Shown here one piece after another: positions 16,947 through 25,870 of a DNA stretch of 46,140 nt. Within the stretch, counting starts at the first letter, position 1; the number at the start of each line of letters is the position of its first letter. Under the pieces are notes generated by a model. That model did not search any database and was not told the DNA's origin. It saw only the letters and a program-made list of their open reading frames with translations. The position numbers were made by a program, and so were the translations under genes. This DNA comes from Candidatus Delongbacteria bacterium (lineage in GTDB: Bacteria; JAGOEH01): the NCBI GenBank assembly GCA_017997825.1, contig JAGOEH010000006.1, forward strand, positions 1 through 46,140, in the 5' to 3' direction.

Positions 16947-18236
16947 TCAGGATTTTTGGTACAGAATAATGATTTGAGAGGGGCGGAGATGGTATTCAAA
17001 ATGGTCCGGCATAAAATCCAGTTCATACTCGGGAGAAATATCCCGGATCAGTTTTTTTTGTCCGAAGAGGCTATATAGACTGTTGAATTCTATGTATTGG
17101 TAGTTGTGAGAATCCTTGTTGATGATGATCAGAGCCGATTCAGACAGATCCGCAATGGTTTTCTGCAGGATCAGGACTCGATCATTGGGATTCTCCAAGC
17201 GGGTGATCGGGGTTTCATTTCTAAAAATCGGGTAATCCAACTTATAGCGATTACAGTTTCTTATATACTCGCTCAGATCCCAGCGGACCGGTTCCCAGTG
17301 CTCGGGACGAGTATGGACTACATCCAGTTTTTGGCTGAATCCATATTCAAATCCGATCGGCATCATCAGACCGGAGGAAAAGACAGCCGCGAAGGCATAA
17401 CGGAGTTTGACCGTATTCAGATCGAAGCCGGTTTCAGCCGCCAATCGCGGGGTATCGTGGGATTCCATGAAACTGACGGTACGGGTGTATTTCCGATAGA
17501 GGTCATACTGCTCCAGGCACCAATTATCATAAAAATTCCAGTATTTGGAGCTGTTGAAAACAAAATCGAACCCGCTGCGGGCGATACGGACTGTTTCATC
17601 CGGGGAACATCCCAGGGTTTCGGCCAAAAAGATGGTTTTGGGGTAGCGGGATTTGACATGGGTAATCAGAAAGGCCCACAGATCGATCGGAACTTTATAG
17701 GCGGCATCACACCGGAATCCGGAGATCCCCCTGGCCGTAAAGAAGAGAATCAGGTCGAGCCAGTATTTCCAAAGGGATTCTTTTTCGGACGAAAGCTCAT
17801 TATCGACTTCCACCAGATCGTTCCAGGTAATCCGTTTCTGGGTTGTATTATCCCAAGCGCCGGGATGAACCCAGTCTCCATGAGGATCTTTTTTAAACCA
17901 GGCCGGATGCTGATCCAACAAGGGAGAATCACAGGCGGTGTGATTGATGACCAGATCGAGAATCAGTTCCAATCCCAAATTCCGGGCAGTCTGAATCATA
18001 GCATCCAACTGCTGATAGCTGTCCCGAACAGCCGATGGATCAACCATCGCCGGATTGATCCGATAGAAATCCTTGATGGCATAAATACTCCCACTTTTTC
18101 CGGGCAGATGGAAGGGATTGATAAAGATGTGAGTAAATCCCATATCCCGGGCGCGTTCCAGATGGGGATTCCAGTCGGCAAAACGGCCGGCCAATGGCGG
18201 AAACAAATTATAGATGAGTAATTTTGGGGTAATCAT
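16947..18236 (-). CDS. GH13 (alpha-amylase family) glycoside hydrolase or transglycosidase, cytoplasmic
   Basis: A 429-residue GH13 enzyme with all four conserved regions intact: DLVINH (D94, N98, H99), GFRCD with nucleophile D177, FLAETLG with acid/base E206, and ESHDT with H260-D261. There is no signal peptide, so it acts in the cytoplasm on alpha-glucans. The region around the nucleophile (GFRCDAAYKVP) reminds me of the catalytic domains of GlgE-like maltosyltransferases and their relatives, but the protein lacks their extra N-terminal domains, so the subfamily and substrate are open. Its start lies 29 nt inside the upstream reductase gene, with an AAGG site. Its presence in a surface-sugar operon is unexpected. 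Confidence 0.85.
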   Translation of the reverse strand: MITPKLLIYNLFPPLAGRFADWNPHLERARDMGFTHIFINPFHLPGKSGSIYAIKDFYRINPAMVDPSAVRDSYQQLDAMIQTARNLGLELILDLVINHTACDSPLLDQHPAWFKKDPHGDWVHPGAWDNTTQKRITWNDLVEVDNELSSEKESLWKYWLDLILFFTARGISGFRCDAAYKVPIDLWAFLITHVKSRYPKTIFLAETLGCSPDETVRIARSGFDFVFNSSKYWNFYDNWCLEQYDLYRKYTRTVSFMESHDTPRLAAETGFDLNTVKLRYAFAAVFSSGLMMPIGFEYGFSQKLDVVHTRPEHWEPVRWDLSEYIRNCNRYKLDYPIFRNETPITRLENPNDRVLILQKTIADLSESALIIINKDSHNYQYIEFNSLYSLFGQKKLIRDISPEYELDFMPDHFEYHLRPSQIIILYQKS

Positions 18237-19113
18237 AGCGTTTCCTTTGCCTGGAAAATTGGCATTGACAATGGCTCTTCAGAATATCATTGACTGACCT
18301 GGGGTGAAGACCGCTCAGTTGTCGGGCTTTTTCCGAGTTCAGACTACAGTCGGCTGCTCTGAGATCTGCGCTCTCACTAAGGGAAGCCGTCATAATCAAT
18401 TTTTCAGATTCCGGCACGAAACGCTGAGCCATCAGCCACCCTAATTCATAGCGGGAATAGGATGAGGGCCCGGCAAAATGATAAATTCCGGATTGAAAAT
18501 TCCAAATCAGCCAAGCGATAAAAGCATTCAAGTCATCGACAAACACCGGATTGCGGATCTCATCCACAAAAAATTTCACCGCCTGCCCTTCCTTTAAACG
18601 CTGGTAGGCAAAACGGAAATGTGGCGGGATGTGATTCATGCAATAAATCAGGGATGTCCGGATGATGGCGGCCTGATCGTAGGACTGAACGATCCTTTCT
18701 GCTTCCAGCTTATGCTTGCCATACTCCATCACCGGTTCGGCCACATCCTCCTCACTGTAAAAACCATTTTGACCGGAAAAGACCAGATCGGTGGATAGAT
18801 GAATGAGATTGGCTCCCTTAAGGCGAGCCAACTCCATCACATTTTGGGTCCCGACAGTAATAATCCCGTCACGGTCATCCCGTTCATATGCTGTATGAAT
18901 AATCACATCGATCGGATAGGCCTGCAGCATCCCCACAACCGATTCCTGCAGGGTCAGATCAAGCGGAAAAAACCGGATCCTGGAATCAAACACCGGATGC
19001 CGAAAATAATTGGCGATCACAGGAAATCCCTGACGGGACAAATAATAGGTCAGATGCCGGCCCAGATAACCGCTGCCGCCGGTAATCAGCACATGAGGGA
19101 ATAGATCTTTCAT
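18208..19113 (-). CDS. RmlD-like NAD(P)-dependent sugar-nucleotide reductase (extended SDR)
   Basis: A 301-residue short-chain dehydrogenase of the RmlD/4-keto-6-deoxy-sugar reductase type. It has the nucleotide-binding GGSGYLG (12-18), the STDLVFSG motif matching STDYVFDG of RmlD proteins, and the catalytic Y131-x3-K135 (YGKHK). RmlD enzymes reduce 4-keto-6-deoxy sugar nucleotides. No rmlA, rmlB or rmlC is nearby, but gmd is in the same operon, so reduction of GDP-4-keto-6-deoxymannose (an RMD-like role giving GDP-rhamnose) is a reasonable inference. Its ATG overlaps the Trm112 stop by one base (TAATG); its 3' end overlaps the GH13 gene by 29 nt. Confidence 0.8.
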   Translation of the reverse strand: MKDLFPHVLITGGSGYLGRHLTYYLSRQGFPVIANYFRHPVFDSRIRFFPLDLTLQESVVGMLQAYPIDVIIHTAYERDDRDGIITVGTQNVMELARLKGANLIHLSTDLVFSGQNGFYSEEDVAEPVMEYGKHKLEAERIVQSYDQAAIIRTSLIYCMNHIPPHFRFAYQRLKEGQAVKFFVDEIRNPVFVDDLNAFIAWLIWNFQSGIYHFAGPSSYSRYELGWLMAQRFVPESEKLIMTASLSESADLRAADCSLNSEKARQLSGLHPRSVNDILKSHCQCQFSRQRKRYDYPKITHL

Positions 19114-19277
19114 TAAAAACTCTTGGCCTCATCGATCAGCATGATCGGAATATCATCCCGGATTTCATAAATCAAACGGCACTGATTACAGATCAGTTCC
19201 TGTTTGTCCGCTTCGTAAACCAGATCGCCCTTACACTTCGGACAAGCCAGAATTTCCAATAATTTCGGATCCACCAT
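19113..19277 (-). CDS. Trm112-family zinc-ribbon protein
   Basis: A 54-residue protein with two CxxC pairs (C12, C15, C30, C33) and the family signature [14 protein letters not shown] ... DDIPIML. Bacterial Trm112/YcaR proteins are small zinc-ribbon partners that activate or stabilise methyltransferases. The ATG at 19277 follows AAAGGAG and is preferred over a longer in-frame reading from 19310. trmB lies three genes downstream in the same operon; whether that methyltransferase is its partner is not known. Confidence 0.88.
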   Translation of the reverse strand: MVDPKLLEILACPKCKGDLVYEADKQELICNQCRLIYEIRDDIPIMLIDEAKSF

Positions 19278-19316
19278 ATCCAGGCTCCTTTGATAGTTAA
19301 GATAGTCCATTCGATG

Positions 19317-21413
19317 TCATGTATGACTCTTCCGGGATTCTAAACGGGAACGCAGTAGAATCTCCAGATCAAAAAAAAGGTTTAAATGCTGATAGTAATA
19401 ATGATAGAGAATAGTCCGATCCAGAGTCGCCGGGAAATTATATCGCAGGATGGAATGAATAGTCAGCAGGCCGGGCTTGAGACGCAGATACGAAAATCGA
19501 TGCGCGTCCCTAGGATCCAATCCCACCAGGCTCATTTTTCCCCTTATCACCGGAACCAGATAAGCATAATACTTGATCCATCTCAACCAGCGGCTCGAAA
19601 TCCTGGAATCCGGAATCTCATACAATCGTAAAATGCTATTATACCATGTAAATTCGCGTTTGTCAAGTTTAAACTTGCATCGCATCCATAATACGATAAA
19701 CGGAAAAAAACCAATGATCAGTAAAATCACACCTACCGTTACGTCGAACATCCGTTTGATTCCGGAATTGAATGAGAGCAAGGGTGGTTCAGGCCGTACA
19801 TTCAAGAGCGTGGAAGAAGGAATACCATCGTCCGGGGTTCGGCCGAAAATCCAGTCGGACTGCAGAGAGATCAACCGGATTTCGACTCCCTTATTCTTGA
19901 GCGAGGTCATCAGATTGAGGAGCTGATGGTAGCTGAAAAAATCGGTACCGATCAGCAGATCGGCAATCCGGTAACGGTCAATCAGATCAGCCAGACACCG
20001 GATCTCTCCGACAATCGGAATACCATGAACCAGGCGTCCGATCGCGGCAGAATCGGAACTGATGATCCCCACCATCTCATACTCGAGATAGTAGAGATTC
20101 TGACTGGGATTGAAGAGTTCCTGCAGTTTCTCGTTATAACCGACAAAAAAGGTGCGGCGTTGGGATAGATAACCGACCCTGACATTGACAAACCTCGATA
20201 CCAGGAGGCGCCAGCCGATCAGGATCAGGAAAACCAATCCCAAATCGATCAGCATCACCAGTCGGGAAAAGGCAATCAGTTTAATAAAAAAGGTAAAAAG
20301 GGTTACCAATCCGCCGGCAATGGCCGAAGCCATAATCACCCGGGGCAGAAAGAAGCGGTAGCGTCCCTGATAGACATCGAATAGATAAAATACCAGTAAA
20401 TAGAATAGGCTATTGATTCCCATAATTAGGGGATAAGATCCGACGTTATCACAGGGAGGCAGGGGGATGAAACGGTCGAACCGAATGATGACGGCCAGCA
20501 GGAACGACAGATTGACCGCCGCCAGATCCATCAGCGGCACGCTGTTTCGCTTCACAATTCCCAACAGCATATTCAGCAGACCATTAACAAAAATACAGGC
20601 GATAATCAGAGGTTTCAGGTACCCGAGCCAATGGGAATGCAGATTTTTTCGGACGAAGATGACCATCGATCGATAAAATTCGATCTTGGACTTCCAGGCC
20701 GCCTGTCGGGATGATTCCCCCTTGAAATGGATGATCTGGGTGGTCGGCACATAATAGATCCGGCTGATTTTGTTCAAGCGATAACACAAATCCAGATCCT
20801 CACCGTACATAAAAAATTCCTCATCGAAATAGCCGACCCGGTCCAAAACCGATTTACGGATAAACATAAAAGAACCGGAGATTGCATCGACCGGATGAAT
20901 CTGGTTTTCGTCGACATAGGTCATATTATAGGTCGAAAAGAGGCGGCTCTTGGGAAACAATCCACTTAATCCGATAATCTTGAAAAAAGCGGAGAGGGGA
21001 GAAGGAAATCCGCGTCGGCAGGCCAATTGAATGGTACCATCCGGGTTGAGAATCTTGCATCCGATCGCCCCGGCCTCAGAATTCTGATCCATAAATGACT
21101 TCATCCGGTGCAGGGTATCCTCTTCGACCAGGGTATCGGGATTCAACAACAACACATAGTCACCTTGAGCCACGGCCAACCCCTGGTTATTGGCTCGGCC
21201 GAAGCCTACGTTACTCTCATTTTTTATCAAAATCACCCGGTCCCGGAATTCCCGTTCCAGGAATTCTACACTCCCATCAGTCGAATGATTATCCACAATG
21301 ATGATCTCGACCGACAGACCGGCAGTTGCATTGCGCAGAGAATAGAGGAGCTGCTCCAGATAGGATTTTACATTGTAATTGACGATTATAATGGAAATCT
21401 GAAATGATGACAT
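19317..21413 (-). CDS. GT2 glycosyltransferase fused to a degenerate polyprenyl glycosylphosphotransferase
   Basis: A 698-residue fusion. Residues 1 to about 265 are a GT2 domain of the rhamnosyltransferase type (ISIIIVNYN, IIVDNHSTDGS, LLLNPDTLV, GEDLDLCYR). From about 270 it follows the WbaP/UndP hexose-phosphotransferase plan: several membrane helices (about 270-405), a Rossmann-like cytoplasmic domain (RRTFFVGYNEKLQEL onward), one more helix beginning IKRMFDVTVG near 550, and a terminal domain. That terminal domain keeps GKMSLVGLDPRD and RLKPGLL but lacks the GPVFFRQ, FRSM and DELPQ-type segments that carry the catalytic Asp-Glu pair. Phosphotransferase activity is therefore doubtful, while the GT2 part looks active. 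A perfect promoter lies inside the coding region at 19638-19666. Start ATG at 21413, weak ribosome site. Confidence 0.85.
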   Translation of the reverse strand: MSSFQISIIIVNYNVKSYLEQLLYSLRNATAGLSVEIIIVDNHSTDGSVEFLEREFRDRVILIKNESNVGFGRANNQGLAVAQGDYVLLLNPDTLVEEDTLHRMKSFMDQNSEAGAIGCKILNPDGTIQLACRRGFPSPLSAFFKIIGLSGLFPKSRLFSTYNMTYVDENQIHPVDAISGSFMFIRKSVLDRVGYFDEEFFMYGEDLDLCYRLNKISRIYYVPTTQIIHFKGESSRQAAWKSKIEFYRSMVIFVRKNLHSHWLGYLKPLIIACIFVNGLLNMLLGIVKRNSVPLMDLAAVNLSFLLAVIIRFDRFIPLPPCDNVGSYPLIMGINSLFYLLVFYLFDVYQGRYRFFLPRVIMASAIAGGLVTLFTFFIKLIAFSRLVMLIDLGLVFLILIGWRLLVSRFVNVRVGYLSQRRTFFVGYNEKLQELFNPSQNLYYLEYEMVGIISSDSAAIGRLVHGIPIVGEIRCLADLIDRYRIADLLIGTDFFSYHQLLNLMTSLKNKGVEIRLISLQSDWIFGRTPDDGIPSSTLLNVRPEPPLLSFNSGIKRMFDVTVGVILLIIGFFPFIVLWMRCKFKLDKREFTWYNSILRLYEIPDSRISSRWLRWIKYYAYLVPVIRGKMSLVGLDPRDAHRFSYLRLKPGLLTIHSILRYNFPATLDRTILYHYYYQHLNLFFDLEILLRSRLESRKSHT
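19638..19677 (-). promoter_or_regulatory. Internal consensus promoter with overlapping palindrome
   Basis: Inside the GT2 fusion gene, reading on the minus strand: TTGACA (19666-19661), exactly 17 nt, TATAAT (19643-19638), a perfect sigma-70 consensus. The -35 box overlaps a perfect 14-bp palindrome CAAGTTTAAACTTG (19677-19664), a possible operator. It points toward Trm112, the reductase, GH13 and trmB and could supply those genes independently of the glycosyltransferase part of the operon. Confidence 0.65.
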
Positions 21414-21444
21414 TATAAAAAGGTTTCCCTAAGGGTTGACAAAT

Positions 21445-22179
21445 CTAAATCTTTTTAAAACCACCGACCAGGCTTAGCCAGCGCAAGCGCCATACCATCC
21501 AAATGGCTTCCCACACAATATGCTTCGACATTTTGGAATTCCCGGCACACCGGTCCGTAAACACAATCGGGGTTTCCAAAATCCGGAATCCTTTTTTCCA
21601 GGTGAAGAAATGCATTTCGATCTGGAATGAATAGCCGTCAGATTTTATTTTATCCAGATTGATGGATTCCAGCACCCGTCGATTGAAACACTTGAATCCG
21701 GCGGTACTGTCATGTACCGGCAGTCCGGTGATAACCCGGGTATAGATACTGGCAAAATAGCTTAAAAGCAGCCGTTTGAGCGGCCAATTGACCACATTGA
21801 CGCCCCGCACATAACGGGATCCGATTACCAGATCGGCATCCCCTTTTATTACAGGTTGAACCAGATCCGGGACATACTCGGGATTGTGGGAAAAATCACA
21901 ATCCATTTCCATAATATAACGAATATCGGTATTCCGGAGAGTCCACTTGAATCCGAAGATATAGGCCGATCCCAATCCCAGCTTTCCCTGGCGGTGAAGC
22001 ACATGGATCCGGGGATTGGTTTTGGCAATCTGTTCGGCGATATCCCCGGTACCGTCCGGGGAATTATCATCCACCACCAAAACATGGATTTCGAACGGAA
22101 GTTTCATTAAATGGTCGATCATCCGTTCCAGGTTTTCTTTTTCGTTATAGGTTGGTAGAACAATCATCACTTTTTCCAT
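21445..22179 (-). CDS. Polyprenyl-phosphate mannose (or glucose) synthase-like GT2
   Basis: A 244-residue GT2 of the dolichyl-phosphate mannose synthase (Dpm1) type: LPTYNEKENL, VDDNSPDGTGD, MDCDFSHNPEYVPDL (the metal-binding DxD region, with Cys where Ala is usual), IGSRYVRG and the DSTAGFKCF motif. It lacks the extra C-terminal membrane domain of some relatives. It should transfer a hexose, likely mannose from GDP-mannose, to a polyprenyl phosphate on the cytoplasmic face, making a lipid-linked donor for a GT-C enzyme. The YfhO-type protein directly upstream is a natural user. It starts 10 nt after that gene with an AAGGAT site. Confidence 0.9.
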   Translation of the reverse strand: MEKVMIVLPTYNEKENLERMIDHLMKLPFEIHVLVVDDNSPDGTGDIAEQIAKTNPRIHVLHRQGKLGLGSAYIFGFKWTLRNTDIRYIMEMDCDFSHNPEYVPDLVQPVIKGDADLVIGSRYVRGVNVVNWPLKRLLLSYFASIYTRVITGLPVHDSTAGFKCFNRRVLESINLDKIKSDGYSFQIEMHFFTWKKGFRILETPIVFTDRCAGNSKMSKHIVWEAIWMVWRLRWLSLVGGFKKI

Positions 22180-22189
22180 GATTTCATCC

Positions 22190-24625
22190 TTATCGAGTTA
22201 ATCCTGACTGACGGACTGTTTTTTTTCTGGAACGGCGTGATCCGGCGATTTCACCGCCGATGGCGGCCAGAAACAGCGCCACTCCCAGGCTGGAGGCTAT
22301 CGAGCCCCAATACACAGGTCGGGAGTGATAGGTAAACCGGATCTCATGATCCCCAGCCGGCAAAAAAAGGGCCCGGTATGTCCCATAGGCCCGATAAATC
22401 GGTACCTCGTTACCGTTAACCGTGGCTTTCCAGTAAGGAAAATAATTATCGCCGATCACCACAAATCCCGGCTTGACCAGGTGAGCCGTCAGTCCCAGTT
22501 CACGGACATCGCTCCGGCGGACTTCAACCCGTTCTCCCGGCAAGGCCGCTCCCAACGAATCGCTCTGGACGTCCTGATCGAAGTTTTCCAGATAGACTTC
22601 ATCCCGGACATTGACGGGTTGCCGATTTAAAGCGGCAATCACCGACTGATAACCGGAATCCGGATCCACCCGAAAACTGGTATAGCGGTGAACAATACGA
22701 TATCGCGGTATTACATCCTGGTTCTCCAGTACTACCTGGCCGGTCCGAGCGGAGTTGAATACGGGTTTGAATTTATTGAATTCGAGCATGGCCTGCAGGT
22801 ATTGATTAGGAATAACCAGATACTTGACATTGGCCAGATCCAGCATCTGAAAATTGTTGCCCGGATTCATAAAATTCCGTGATTCGCGGCCCCCTCTGAA
22901 CTCCCGATACCATCGCAGTTCAAAATCATGGAAACCGCCGGCATCATAGATATGATGGATGGGGAACACATTCTGAGCGTAGTGGTTAGTCAGTGAAAAA
23001 ACCCGAAACAGCGACGAATCGGACTTAAAATAATCGATCACCTCGTCCCGGCGAAGATACTGCTCCGGCTCCACCACCTGAACAAAGCTATGGTTGGAAC
23101 GCACCAGATCGAGGCAGATCAGGGCGCATAATGAGGCCCCCAGCAGAATTCTATTCCCTCCACGGAAAAACCGGTAAAGAATCAGACCCAATACCGCCAA
23201 GGCCAGAAGATAGAATCCGGTACCGCTCATAAAGTGATCAACGTTCTGCCGCATCACCATCATTTTTTCCTGCGACAAAGGATAATTGAATATCGACTGC
23301 CAAACCGAATAGACTCCTCCCCGGGCCAGAAAAAAAACAATTCCCAATCCGGTCAGGGTTCCCCATACGGTATAGATTATTTTGCGGAGCTTAGCGGGTA
23401 TCTCATTTTCGGTGAATAGGTAATGAATCAGCCAGGCCGCCAGGGTCCACATGCTGAAGGCGAACAACGGCATACTCATGCTGGGGGCTCGCATCCGATT
23501 AATACCGGGAATGAAGGTATAACATAATTTATGAAATGGGGTATGGGCTCCCAACGCATAGAGCAGGGTGAACAGTGCGGTCAGGCTGAGGAATTTGGCC
23601 AGGGCGTAACGGCGGAAGAAAAAGATGGCGGCGATCAATCCCAACACGATCGCGATCACTCCGACATATTCGGAATTCAGTTTAAAGTAGTTACGCCCCC
23701 AATAGTATTCTGAATGATTGACAAACTGCGGAATCAACAACATCATGATTTCTTCGGGGTGAAGGGACCAGGAGGAGGCGTACTCGTAATCCACGCCGCC
23801 GGAACGGGGTGAATAGGTGCTGATATAGGTCGTGGAGGGATAGAGGATGATGCTGCCGACCATCAAGGCCAGAATAACGGCGATCAATCCTCCTGCCAAC
23901 AGTTTGAATCCGGCGGACTTGGCCGCTCCGGATTGATATACGCCCCATAGTTTCATCAAAAAATAGAATCCGGCCGGAATAAAGCTGAAATAGGCCATCT
24001 GAGGGTGTCCGGTCAGGATCAGACTCCCCATCACACCGCCCATGATCAACATCCGGAAAATGGTCGGCTTTTGAAACAGGTATTCAATCGACCAAAAGAG
24101 CATCGGAATCATCATACACAGAAAGAACTTGGAATCGTGGCCCGAATAGAGCAGGGTAAAAACCGCCGACGAAAGCATGAAACCGATGCTGCCGGCCAGA
24201 CTCGGCCAGAAAGCGAATTTGAGGCGGCGCAGAAAAATAAACATTCCCATGCCGCCGATAATGACAAAAATCACATAGCGCATCCCCACCGCTTTATGTA
24301 GCGGCAAGATAAACTTCAATAGCGAGGTCGGGAAAAAAGCATCCGCCGCCAGACCATCCACATAGGGAATCCCACTGATAATATAGGGCTGCCATAGCGG
24401 AAACTGACCATGCTGAAGAATGTATTCCTGATAGAGACGGGTATTGGCAAAAGCAGCAAAAGCATCGCTCCCGTAAAGATCCTGCCCGGAGAAAAGGAAG
24501 GAAGCAAAAATTCCAATGGTAATCACCAGGAAAACCAGCATAGCCCCTTTCAGACTATAAAACCAACCGGATTCGGATCGGGGAGAATGGCTTGGCACAC
24601 TGATCTCTTTTTTCTTTTTTGACAT
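22190..24625 (-). CDS. YfhO-family polytopic membrane protein (GT-C-like)
   Basis: An 811-residue membrane protein with a cytoplasmic basic start, about a dozen hydrophobic helices and a final helix at about 775-795 preceded by a soluble domain (about 510-770) rich in beta-type sequence. The opening loop after the first helix, with YGSDAFAA and FPLWQPYIISGIP, is typical of the YfhO family, GT-C-like proteins implicated in glycosylating lipoteichoic acid or other surface molecules with lipid-linked sugars. The Dpm1-like gene just downstream suggests it uses polyprenyl-phosphate-linked sugar. The acceptor is unknown. ATG preceded by GGAG. Confidence 0.85.
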   Translation of the reverse strand: MSKKKKEISVPSHSPRSESGWFYSLKGAMLVFLVITIGIFASFLFSGQDLYGSDAFAAFANTRLYQEYILQHGQFPLWQPYIISGIPYVDGLAADAFFPTSLLKFILPLHKAVGMRYVIFVIIGGMGMFIFLRRLKFAFWPSLAGSIGFMLSSAVFTLLYSGHDSKFFLCMMIPMLFWSIEYLFQKPTIFRMLIMGGVMGSLILTGHPQMAYFSFIPAGFYFLMKLWGVYQSGAAKSAGFKLLAGGLIAVILALMVGSIILYPSTTYISTYSPRSGGVDYEYASSWSLHPEEIMMLLIPQFVNHSEYYWGRNYFKLNSEYVGVIAIVLGLIAAIFFFRRYALAKFLSLTALFTLLYALGAHTPFHKLCYTFIPGINRMRAPSMSMPLFAFSMWTLAAWLIHYLFTENEIPAKLRKIIYTVWGTLTGLGIVFFLARGGVYSVWQSIFNYPLSQEKMMVMRQNVDHFMSGTGFYLLALAVLGLILYRFFRGGNRILLGASLCALICLDLVRSNHSFVQVVEPEQYLRRDEVIDYFKSDSSLFRVFSLTNHYAQNVFPIHHIYDAGGFHDFELRWYREFRGGRESRNFMNPGNNFQMLDLANVKYLVIPNQYLQAMLEFNKFKPVFNSARTGQVVLENQDVIPRYRIVHRYTSFRVDPDSGYQSVIAALNRQPVNVRDEVYLENFDQDVQSDSLGAALPGERVEVRRSDVRELGLTAHLVKPGFVVIGDNYFPYWKATVNGNEVPIYRAYGTYRALFLPAGDHEIRFTYHSRPVYWGSIASSLGVALFLAAIGGEIAGSRRSRKKTVRQSGLTR

Positions 24626-24640
24626 GGGTTTCTCCGTGAT

Positions 24641-25852
24641 TTAAGGGTTCCCGGGTTCCGGGTTCAACACCGATTGATAAACATCCAGGATCCCTCGGGT
24701 AATCCGGTTCCAATCGAAATACTCCATCGCAAACACTCGCCCTTGCCGGCCTAATTGCCCGGCCCATTCCGGTTTGTCATGAACGGCAAGGATGGCCTCC
24801 ACCAGTGCGTCGCTCGATTTCTCAGGCACCAACAAACCGGTGTGTTGATGACGGACCACATCCGGGATACCGCCGACTCGGCCGGCAATGACCGGTTTTT
24901 CGAACATATAGGCTTCCAGCAAGACCACTCCTAGCCCTTCGGTATCGCCCTTGTGATCGATGATGGAAGGCAGGACGAAAACATGACAATTTCGATAGAA
25001 CTCATTTTTCCGCTCTTCACTGATCCGGCCGTGTAAATAAATATAGGATTCGGCTCCGAGTTGGCTAATGAGATGGCGAAGATGCTCTTCCTCGCTACCA
25101 CTGCCGACGATATCCAATTGAATCGGAAAATCGCGCTGAGCCAATACGGATACTGCCCGGATCAAATAATCCACTCCCTTGCGTTCGATCAGGCGACCCA
25201 CAAACAAGACTCTGAACCGATCTGAGTCACGGCGGTCCGGGATAATCGATTCGGGAGGATTCATCAGGGCGGCGCCGTAAGGAATAATCACGGGATTGAC
25301 CGGTAGGATCTCACGAACTGCCGCGGCCGTGAATTCAGAAATCGCGATGACCGCGGCGGCATGACGAATGAAATATCGAAGAAATAGTTTCACAAAGGGA
25401 TACTGACGGGCCAATAAAAGTTCCGCCCCATAAAAATGGAGGATATAGGGTCGACCGCACAGGAAATGGGGAAGCAAAGCCGTAAAGGTTGTGGGAAACG
25501 GCCAATGGACATGCAGCAGATCGGGTTTGAGGCGCATCACCCGAAAAAAAGTGGCGCCAATACCGGCCATGATATAAAACGGAGTCACCAATTTATAGGA
25601 GAGTTTATGAATCTTATTGGGAGCGCCTTCATTATGAGTCAGATTCTCCCAGCGGCGAAAAAAGTACCGGTAACGGAATACGGGAATACGCCCGATCCGG
25701 TGTCCGGCAAGGCCCTCATACGAAGGGGCGATCACATTCAGATCGACACCGGCTTCAATCAGACGATGACAGATTTCTCTCAGCCACGGAACCTCCGTAT
25801 CATGTTCGAATCGGGGAAAGGTGGTAACCAAGGCGGCAATTTTTAGCGGCAT
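24641..25852 (-). CDS. GT4-type glycosyltransferase
   Basis: A 403-residue GT-B glycosyltransferase. The N-terminal domain (ALVTTFPRFEHDTEVPW) is followed by the C-terminal donor-binding domain with LFVGRLIERKGVDYLIRA and the EGLGVVLLEA motif (E-x7-E of GT4 enzymes). It is cytoplasmic or membrane-associated. The sugar specificity cannot be read from sequence; within a gmd operon, mannose or a GDP-deoxysugar is plausible. It lies 18 nt after gmd, with no strong ribosome site. Confidence 0.9.
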   Translation of the reverse strand: MPLKIAALVTTFPRFEHDTEVPWLREICHRLIEAGVDLNVIAPSYEGLAGHRIGRIPVFRYRYFFRRWENLTHNEGAPNKIHKLSYKLVTPFYIMAGIGATFFRVMRLKPDLLHVHWPFPTTFTALLPHFLCGRPYILHFYGAELLLARQYPFVKLFLRYFIRHAAAVIAISEFTAAAVREILPVNPVIIPYGAALMNPPESIIPDRRDSDRFRVLFVGRLIERKGVDYLIRAVSVLAQRDFPIQLDIVGSGSEEEHLRHLISQLGAESYIYLHGRISEERKNEFYRNCHVFVLPSIIDHKGDTEGLGVVLLEAYMFEKPVIAGRVGGIPDVVRHQHTGLLVPEKSSDALVEAILAVHDKPEWAGQLGRQGRVFAMEYFDWNRITRGILDVYQSVLNPEPGNP

Positions 25853-25870
25853 AGTCGATCATTCAGGGGA

